Assembly (NCBI GenBank): GCA_946222495.1
Contig: CAMICF010000030.1
Span: 1-18,625, forward strand
Direction of reading: 5' to 3'
Length of the DNA: 18,625 bases
DNA from: an uncultured Janibacter sp.
GTDB lineage: Bacteria > Actinomycetota > Actinomycetes > Actinomycetales > Dermatophilaceae
In this document: in pieces, positions 14,093-18,625 of the stretch
Position numbering within the stretch: the stretch's first letter is position 1
Layout of the letters: every line of letters starts with the position of its first letter
Notes under the pieces: model-generated
The model's database searches: none
What the model saw: the letters and a program-made list of their open reading frames with translations, nothing else
What the model was told of the DNA's origin: nothing
Translations under genes and position numbers: made by a program

Positions 14093-14955
14093 GCGCGACG
14101 GGGGAAGCGCTCGAACTCCGGGCGACGCTTCTCCTTGTACGCCTCCCGACCCTCACGGGCCTCCTCGTTGCCGTAGAAGAGGAGGTTGGTGTCGTGCGCG
14201 AGCTGCTGCAGCCCGGCCATCCCGTCCTCGCCGGCGTTGAAGCTCGCCTTCATCAGCCGCAGGGCGAAGGGGGACTTCTCGAGGATCTCGCGGCACCACT
14301 TCACGGTCTCGGACTCGAGCTCGGCGAGCGGCACGACGGTGTTGACCAGGCCCATGTCGAGGGCCTCCTGCGCGTCGTACATGCGGCAGAGGAACCAGAT
14401 CTCCTTCGCCTTCTTCACCCCGACGAGCTCGGAGAGGATCGAGGCGCCGTACCCGCCGTCGAAGGAGCCGACCTTCGGCCCGACCTGGCCGTACACGCCG
14501 TTGTCGGCCGAGATCGTCAGGTCCGCGACGAGGTGGAGGACGTGGCCGCCGCCGATGGCGTAGCCGGCGACCATGGCGATGATCGGCTTCGGCGTCCGGC
14601 GCATCTGGACGTGCAGGTCGGTGACGTGGAAGCGCCCGACGGCGCCCTCCTTGCCGGGCTCGGAGAGGTAGCCGGTGTCGCCCCGGACGTTCTGGTCGCC
14701 ACCGGAGCAGAAGGCCTTCTCGCCCTCGCCGGTGAGGATGATGGCGCCGATCGAGGAGTCCTCACGGGCCAGCTCGAGCGCGCGGCTGATCTCGACGATC
14801 GTCTGCGGGCGGAAGGCGTTGTGGACCTGCGGGCGGTCGATGGTGATCTTGGCGATCCCGTCCCCGCTGTGCTCGTAGCGGACGTCCTCGAACTCCGCCG
14901 CCTGCGTCCAGGTGACTTCGCCGCTGTACTCGACATTGCCGTGGGTGCGTGACAT
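14089..14955 (-). CDS. menB: 1,4-dihydroxy-2-naphthoyl-CoA synthase
   Basis: This 288-residue crotonase-fold enzyme closes the naphthoquinone ring of menaquinone, converting o-succinylbenzoyl-CoA to dihydroxynaphthoyl-CoA. The blocks FCSGGDQ (82-88), GYAIGGGH (131-138) and GQVGPKVGSFDGGYG (156-170) are specific to MenB among crotonases. The C-terminal EKRRPEFERFPRRA tail is the usual MenB ending that swaps onto a neighbouring subunit of the hexamer. The ATG is preceded at six bases by TAGACT, so the message is probably leaderless. The N-terminal 20 residues (MSRTHGNVEYSGEVTWTQAA) are longer than in E. coli but similar to the actinobacterial pattern. Other men genes are not in the window. Confidence 0.95.
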   Translation of the reverse strand: MSRTHGNVEYSGEVTWTQAAEFEDVRYEHSGDGIAKITIDRPQVHNAFRPQTIVEISRALELAREDSSIGAIILTGEGEKAFCSGGDQNVRGDTGYLSEPGKEGAVGRFHVTDLHVQMRRTPKPIIAMVAGYAIGGGHVLHLVADLTISADNGVYGQVGPKVGSFDGGYGASILSELVGVKKAKEIWFLCRMYDAQEALDMGLVNTVVPLAELESETVKWCREILEKSPFALRLMKASFNAGEDGMAGLQQLAHDTNLLFYGNEEAREGREAYKEKRRPEFERFPRRA

Positions 14956-14961
14956 GGCCGC

Positions 14962-14967
14962 AGTCTA
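14962..14967 (-). promoter_or_regulatory. -10 element (TAGACT) of menB-serB, leaderless geometry
   Basis: Read on the minus strand, TAGACT, GCGGCC and then the menB ATG follow without gap. The six-base spacing puts transcription start at the ATG, and there is no purine-rich ribosome site. The hexamer is identical to the one proposed for the ABC-F gene. Confidence 0.55.
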
Positions 14968-15020
14968 GGACGGGCCCGGTCGTGCCTCGTGGCCACCACC
15001 GGGGAGCGGACCTCGGAGGG

Positions 15021-15545
15021 CTACGCCTCCCGGCCGGACCACTCCCGACGGGTGACCTCCGCGATGACCTCGCCGAGCTCGGCACCGGGCAGCGGCTCGT
15101 CCCACTCCCGCACCTCGACCCGGACCTCGCGCATCCCGAGCCGGAGCATGACCCCGCGTGAGCCGGCGTTGGCCACCATCGTCTCGGCCCGTACGACCTG
15201 CACCGCCGGATCGGCGAAGGCCTCGTCGACGACGGCCCGGGCCCCTTCCGTCGCCAGTCCCTGCCGCCAGGCGTGTCGGGCGAGGCGGTAGCCCAGCTCG
15301 GCGATGCCCCCTTCGCGTGGCCACAGGGCCCACCAGCCGACGGGACGTCCGTCGAGGTGGCCGATCCACTGCGGCCCGGGGATCCTCGGGCGCCAGAACT
15401 CGCGGGCCTCCGCCGGCGTGCGGGCGCGGCCGATGAGGTGGCGCATCACCTCGGGGTCGCCGTCCAGCTCGACGAGGAAGGGGAGATCGGCCTCGCTGAC
15501 CGGCAGCAGCCGCAGCCGTTCGGTGGTCAGCGCCCGTGGTCTCAC
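15021..15545 (-). CDS. GNAT family N-acetyltransferase (RimJ/RimL-like)
   Basis: This 174-residue acetyltransferase opens with RALTTERLRLLPVSEADLPFLVELDGDPEVMRHL, the common start of RimJ/RimL-type GNAT enzymes. The acetyl-CoA pyrophosphate loop is HAWRQGLATEGA (91-102). VANAGSRGVMLRLGM (124-138) is the following conserved asparagine block. A GTG start at 15545 is chosen over the in-frame GTG at 15560 because it gives the GTGA overlap with the preceding stop, a junction also used at menB-serB. The substrate is unknown: small molecules, ribosomal protein N-termini and antibiotics are all handled by this family. It ends 65 bases before the menB start on the same strand, but menB seems to have its own promoter. 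Confidence 0.82.
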   Translation of the reverse strand: MRPRALTTERLRLLPVSEADLPFLVELDGDPEVMRHLIGRARTPAEAREFWRPRIPGPQWIGHLDGRPVGWWALWPREGGIAELGYRLARHAWRQGLATEGARAVVDEAFADPAVQVVRAETMVANAGSRGVMLRLGMREVRVEVREWDEPLPGAELGEVIAEVTRREWSGREA

Positions 15546-16297
15546 CGCGCGGGCACCCACCCGGCGATGGCCGCGCAGGCCGCGTTGGTCGAGTCCGCGA
15601 GCGCCCGCTCCGCGTCGCGATGGAGGGCGCGGAGCGCGCGGGAGCGGTTCTCCTCGTGGGCCGCGGACAACGTCCCGGACGTCTCCAGACCGACGGAGGC
15701 CGCGAGGGAGATCGTCGCGGCGAGGCCGATGACCTTGTGGGCGCGCTCGGGCAGCGCGGGCGGCAGGGCCCAGTCCTGGCCGAGCCGGTCGTCGACGAGG
15801 TCACGGGTGAGGTCCGCGGCCCACGGGCTGCCGCCGACGGCATCGAGCACGTCGATGGCCGAGAGCATGTGGCGCCGCAGCTGGCGCTCGACCTGCGCGG
15901 GGTCGAGCGCCTCGAGGACGTGGGGTGCCACGGGATCCGCGTCGTGGGCCATCCAGTCGATCCGGTGGGCCTGCGCTCCCGTGGATCCGTAGGTCGAGTG
16001 CTCGGGAACGAGCAGACCACCGAGCGCGGGGACGAAGAGCGCCTCGCCGGCCTCCACCGCCGCGGCAGTGGCCACGGGCCCGGACCGGGGGAGCCCGGTC
16101 ACGTCACCGGGCCCGGGCAGGGCGACGAGGAGGGCGGACTCACCGAGGTCGTGCCACAGGGCGACCTGCTCCTCGAGCCCCTCGGTGTGGTCGACGTCCG
16201 GGAGGGCGCGGCGGACGGCTTCGGTCAGCGTCGGGCCACCGGACCACGCGTGGGTGACCCACAGGGCGGCACGGACGGAGGCGGGCAGTTCGGCCAT
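15542..16297 (-). CDS. Conserved hypothetical protein
   Basis: This 251-residue protein is not one I can assign to a named family. It has no signal peptide and no convincing transmembrane segment. It is rich in Ala, Leu, Asp and Glu, and largely helical by eye. The middle (GEALFVPALGGLLVPEHSTYGSTGAQAHRIDWMAHDADP) looks the most constrained, with Tyr, His and Trp. A C-terminal helix (LSAAHEENRSRALRALHRDAERALADST) is strongly charged. It overlaps the downstream acetyltransferase by four bases (GTGA) and diverges from the ABC ATPase gene across only 37 bases. The start ATG is preceded at seven bases by TATCCT, so it may be leaderless. Normal codon use and gene packing make it a real gene. Confidence 0.75.
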   Translation of the reverse strand: MAELPASVRAALWVTHAWSGGPTLTEAVRRALPDVDHTEGLEEQVALWHDLGESALLVALPGPGDVTGLPRSGPVATAAAVEAGEALFVPALGGLLVPEHSTYGSTGAQAHRIDWMAHDADPVAPHVLEALDPAQVERQLRRHMLSAIDVLDAVGGSPWAADLTRDLVDDRLGQDWALPPALPERAHKVIGLAATISLAASVGLETSGTLSAAHEENRSRALRALHRDAERALADSTNAACAAIAGWVPAR

Positions 16298-16334
16298 CCA
16301 CCAGAGGATAGTTGCCGGCCGTTAGGGTCAGGGC
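16298..16334. promoter_or_regulatory. Compact divergent leaderless promoter pair
   Basis: Two TANNNT hexamers point away from each other. TATCCT on the minus strand (16310 to 16305) lies seven bases from the hypothetical gene's ATG. TAGGGT on the plus strand (16323-16328) lies six bases from the ATPase ATG. Only 12 bases separate them, so each polymerase footprint would cover the other promoter. No -35 is evident for either. Confidence 0.5.
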
Positions 16335-17120
16335 ATGAGTGATGTCCTCGCCCTCGCCGGCGCCACCGTGGTCCGTGGCGACTCCACGCTCCTCTCCGAG
16401 ATCGACTGGGAGGTCGAGGAGGGCCAGCGCTGGGTCGTCCTCGGCCCCAACGGTGCTGGCAAGACGACGCTCCTCCAGCTGGCCGCGGCCCGGATGCACC
16501 CGACGCGGGGCGTGGTGGGGGTCCTCGGCGAGGTCCTCGGCGCGGTGGACGTCTTCGAGCTGCGTCCCCGGATCGGGCTCGCCTCGGCATCCCTCGCGGA
16601 CACCATCCCGAAGGGGGAGAAGGTCGAGAACGTCGTCGTCACCGCCTCCTGGGGCGTCGTGGGCCGGTGGAAGGAGAGGTACGACCAGCTCGACCACGGT
16701 CGCGCCCGTGAGCTGCTCGAGCTGCTCGGCGTCGCCCACCTCGTGGGCCGGACCTTCGGCACGTTGTCGGAGGGGGAGCGCAAGCGGGTCCAGATCGCCC
16801 GTGCCCTCATGACCGACCCGGAGCTCATGCTCCTCGACGAGCCGACCGCGGGCCTCGACCTCGGCGGGCGCGAGGACCTCGTGGGTCGCCTCGGCGAGAT
16901 CGCCGGTGACCTCGCGGCACCGGCCGTGGTCATGGTGACCCACCACGTCGAGGAGATCCCGCCGAACTTCACCGATGTGCTCCTCATGCGGGACGGCGAG
17001 GTCGTCGCCCAGGGGCCGCTCGAGCTGACGCTCACGGAGGACAACCTCGCGAAGACCTTCGGGCTCGACCTCGTCCTCGAGCAGCACGGCCAGCGCTGGG
17101 CGGCGCGCGCCCGCACCTGA
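16335..17120 (+). CDS. Stand-alone ABC ATPase
   Basis: This 261-residue single ABC domain has no membrane part. Walker A is GPNGAGKTT (37-45), the signature is LSEGE (144-148) in place of LSGGQ, Walker B is LMLLDEP (164-170) and the switch His is in VTHHVEEIP (201-209). The loop after Walker A carries an unusual helical stretch (LADTIPKGEKVENVVVTASWGVVGRWKERYDQLD). That pattern is shared with molybdate-ModF/YfmF-like soluble ATPases rather than with importer subunits. No permease or binding-protein gene is adjacent. A role in transport is therefore not shown, and a soluble regulatory or repair-like function is possible. The next gene begins 58 bases on with its own AAGGGGG ribosome site. Confidence 0.8.
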   Translation: MSDVLALAGATVVRGDSTLLSEIDWEVEEGQRWVVLGPNGAGKTTLLQLAAARMHPTRGVVGVLGEVLGAVDVFELRPRIGLASASLADTIPKGEKVENVVVTASWGVVGRWKERYDQLDHGRARELLELLGVAHLVGRTFGTLSEGERKRVQIARALMTDPELMLLDEPTAGLDLGGREDLVGRLGEIAGDLAAPAVVMVTHHVEEIPPNFTDVLLMRDGEVVAQGPLELTLTEDNLAKTFGLDLVLEQHGQRWAARART

Positions 17121-17178
17121 CGCTCCCGGGACCCGTTGTAGGGGAGACTGGGGAGACGACGAACGAAGGGGGAACGTC

Positions 17179-17634
17179 ATGGAGTGGCTCGCAGACAACC
17201 TGTGGCTGGTGTGGATCGGCTTGGCCTTCGTCCTCATCGCGATCGAGGCGGCCACGGTCGACTTCGTCTTCATCATGCTCGGCGGGGGTGCTCTGGTCGG
17301 GGGAGTGGCGGCGGCCCTCGGGGCGCCCATCGCCGTCCAGGTCATCGTGGCGGTCATCGTCGCCATCCTGCTCATCGGTGTCGTGCGCCCGATCATGAAG
17401 CGCCAGTTCACCGACACCTCGTCCTCGAAGGACATCGGATCGGCAGCCCTTGCAGGGCAGGCCGCCCAGGTGCTCGAGACCGTCACCGCCACGGACGGTC
17501 GGGTGCGCCTCTCCGGGGAGACGTGGAGCGCCCGTGTGCCGCAGGACCACCCGATGATCGAAGCCGGTGAGGAGGTACGGGTCCTCACGATCGACGGCGC
17601 CACGGCCGTCGTGACGAACCAGCCCGGGGCCTGA
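17179..17634 (+). CDS. NfeD-family membrane protein
   Basis: This 151-residue protein is a short NfeD. It has three transmembrane helices (about 8-24, 29-48 and 51-68) followed by a soluble OB-fold domain (about 88-150), with GQAAQVLETVTATDGRVRLSGETWSARV as the core strands. It lacks the N-terminal ClpP-like protease domain of long NfeD proteins, which is normal for partners of SPFH proteins. The SPFH gene follows 39 bases later, as in M. tuberculosis Rv1487-Rv1488. The two products probably form a membrane microdomain complex. ATG is supported by AAGGGGG with six-base spacing. The region 17121-17178 holds no other gene. Confidence 0.9.
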   Translation: MEWLADNLWLVWIGLAFVLIAIEAATVDFVFIMLGGGALVGGVAAALGAPIAVQVIVAVIVAILLIGVVRPIMKRQFTDTSSSKDIGSAALAGQAAQVLETVTATDGRVRLSGETWSARVPQDHPMIEAGEEVRVLTIDGATAVVTNQPGA

Positions 17635-17673
17635 CGCACGCTCGTCGGACCCGACTACACGAAAGGACATGCC

Positions 17674-18625
17674 ATGGGAGTCGGCATCCTCATCTTCCTG
17701 ATCGCGTTGCTGATCTTCGCGCTCGTCATTCTCTTCAAGACGGTGCGGATCGTCCCGCAGCAGACCACCCTGCTCATCGAGCGGCTGGGTCGGTACTCAC
17801 GCACGCTCGAGGGTGGCATCCACATCCTCGTGCCCTTCGTCGACAAGGTCCGGGCGAGCATCGACCTGCGTGAGCAGGTCGTGAGCTTCCCGCCCCAGCC
17901 GGTGATCACCTCGGACAACCTCGTCGTCAACATCGACACGGTCATCTACTACACGGTCATCGACTCGAAGCGGGCCGTGTACGAGATCGCCAACTTCATC
18001 CAGGGCATCGAGCAGCTGACCGTCACCACGCTGCGTAACGTCATCGGCTCCCTCGACCTCGAGCAGACCCTGACGAGCCGTGACCAGATCAACGGCCAGC
18101 TCCGGGGCGCGCTCGACGAGGCCACCGGTCGCTGGGGCATCCGCGTCAACCGCGTCGAGCTCAAGGCGATCGACCCGCCGATGTCCATCCAGGAGTCGAT
18201 GGAGAAGCAGATGAAGGCCGAGCGCGACCGCCGCGCGGCCATCCTCAACGCCGAGGGCGTCAAGCAGTCCCAGATCCTCACGGCGGAGGGCGAGAAGCAG
18301 TCGCAGATCCTCCGCGCCGAGGGTTCGGCGCAGGCCGCCGTCCTCGAGGCGCAGGGTCAGTCGCGGGCGATCAAGCAGGTCTTCGACGCGATCCACCGCG
18401 GCAAGCCGACGCAGAAGCTGCTCGCGTACCAGTACCTCCAGGTCCTGCCGCAGATCGCCACCGGCGACTCCAACAAGATGTGGATCATCCCGAGCGAGCT
18501 CACCGACGCCCTTCGCGGCATCGGTGGTGCGCTCGGTGGCGACGAGAACGACGGCCCCAAGGGTGGGCTCGACGCCGAGGGCTGGGTCGACCCGGGTCCC
18601 GACGACACGAACAACCCCTTCGAGG
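17674..18625 (+). CDS. SPFH/Band 7 (stomatin-like, QmcA/HflK-type) protein, 3' end cut
   Basis: The first 317 residues are present and the frame runs off the right edge without a stop. One N-terminal transmembrane helix (3-21) anchors the protein. The SPFH domain follows: VRIVPQQTTLLIERLGRYSRTLEGGIHILVPFVDKV (24-59), LREQVVSFPPQPVITSDNLVVNIDTVIYYTV (65-95) and the RWGIRVNRVELKAIDPP end (153-169). A coiled-coil flotillin-like region carries repeats of ILxAEGxKQSQ (190-230). A QVLPQIATGDSNKMWIIPSEL stretch (257-276) completes the stomatin core, and an acidic Gly/Asp tail begins after it. GAAAGGA at 17661-17667 sets the ATG. It forms an operon with the NfeD gene. The protein should oligomerise on the membrane and scaffold protease or quality-control partners. 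Confidence 0.92.
   Translation, partial: MGVGILIFLIALLIFALVILFKTVRIVPQQTTLLIERLGRYSRTLEGGIHILVPFVDKVRASIDLREQVVSFPPQPVITSDNLVVNIDTVIYYTVIDSKRAVYEIANFIQGIEQLTVTTLRNVIGSLDLEQTLTSRDQINGQLRGALDEATGRWGIRVNRVELKAIDPPMSIQESMEKQMKAERDRRAAILNAEGVKQSQILTAEGEKQSQILRAEGSAQAAVLEAQGQSRAIKQVFDAIHRGKPTQKLLAYQYLQVLPQIATGDSNKMWIIPSELTDALRGIGGALGGDENDGPKGGLDAEGWVDPGPDDTNNPFE

Noticed and set aside
15546..15560. GNAT start at GTG 15560
   Set aside because: It adds five residues with no conserved content. The GTG at 15545 gives the GTGA overlap seen elsewhere in the window. The choice is reasonable but not certain.

Overview
The window is a piece of a high-GC actinobacterial chromosome. The codons are strongly GC-ending, gene ends overlap as ATGA or GTGA, and the gene families are typical of actinobacteria: a VLRF1-type peptidyl-tRNA hydrolase, an InhA-type enoyl-ACP reductase, DUF3099 and a mycobacterial-type sulfite reductase. 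Gene content and order (SufT-like, ABC-F ATPase, fabG-inhA, NfeD, SPFH) recall the M. tuberculosis Rv1466-Rv1488 neighbourhood. The style fits Micrococcales such as the Intrasporangiaceae, but that placement is inference. I see no rRNA, tRNA, transposase, phage gene or CRISPR array. No gene-free stretch exceeds about 150 bases.

Layout. 1-2549 (+): the end of a SufT/MIP18-like Fe-S assembly factor, a VLRF1-type ribosome-rescue hydrolase, and a membrane-anchored or secreted BNR-repeat protein. 2537-2590: a two-copy palindromic repeat array that contains the BNR stop codon. 2617-3546 (-): a YpfJ-type zinc metallopeptidase. 3662-5260 (+): an ABC-F translation ATPase. 5358-8408 (+): an assimilatory sulfur operon of sulfite reductase, APS reductase and a sirohydrochlorin chelatase that supplies siroheme iron insertion. 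Its promoter looks leaderless and carries a three-half-site operator. 8478-10358 (+): an ABC exporter. 10363-11626 (-): an overlapping operon of DUF3099, a 70-residue Cys/His protein and SURF1. 11758-13264 (+): fabG and an inhA-type fabI, the two reductases of FAS-II elongation. 13274-13391: a four-copy array of the same palindromic repeat, which contains the serB stop codon. 13379-14955 (-): menB and serB. 15021-16297 (-): an uncharacterised protein and a GNAT acetyltransferase. 16335-17120 (+): a solitary ABC ATPase. 17179-18625 (+): NfeD and an SPFH/stomatin protein, the latter cut by the window edge.

Most genes are recognisable housekeeping functions. The least explained signal is the 22-bp near-palindrome (CGCA-N3-CCTTAAGG-N3-TGCG) repeated at exactly 32-bp intervals in two convergent gene junctions. 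In each junction one array-overlapping gene ends inside a repeat and finishes ...Ala-Arg-Pro-stop. A second theme is a set of five start codons placed 6-7 bases after a TANNNT -10 hexamer, which suggests frequent leaderless transcription.
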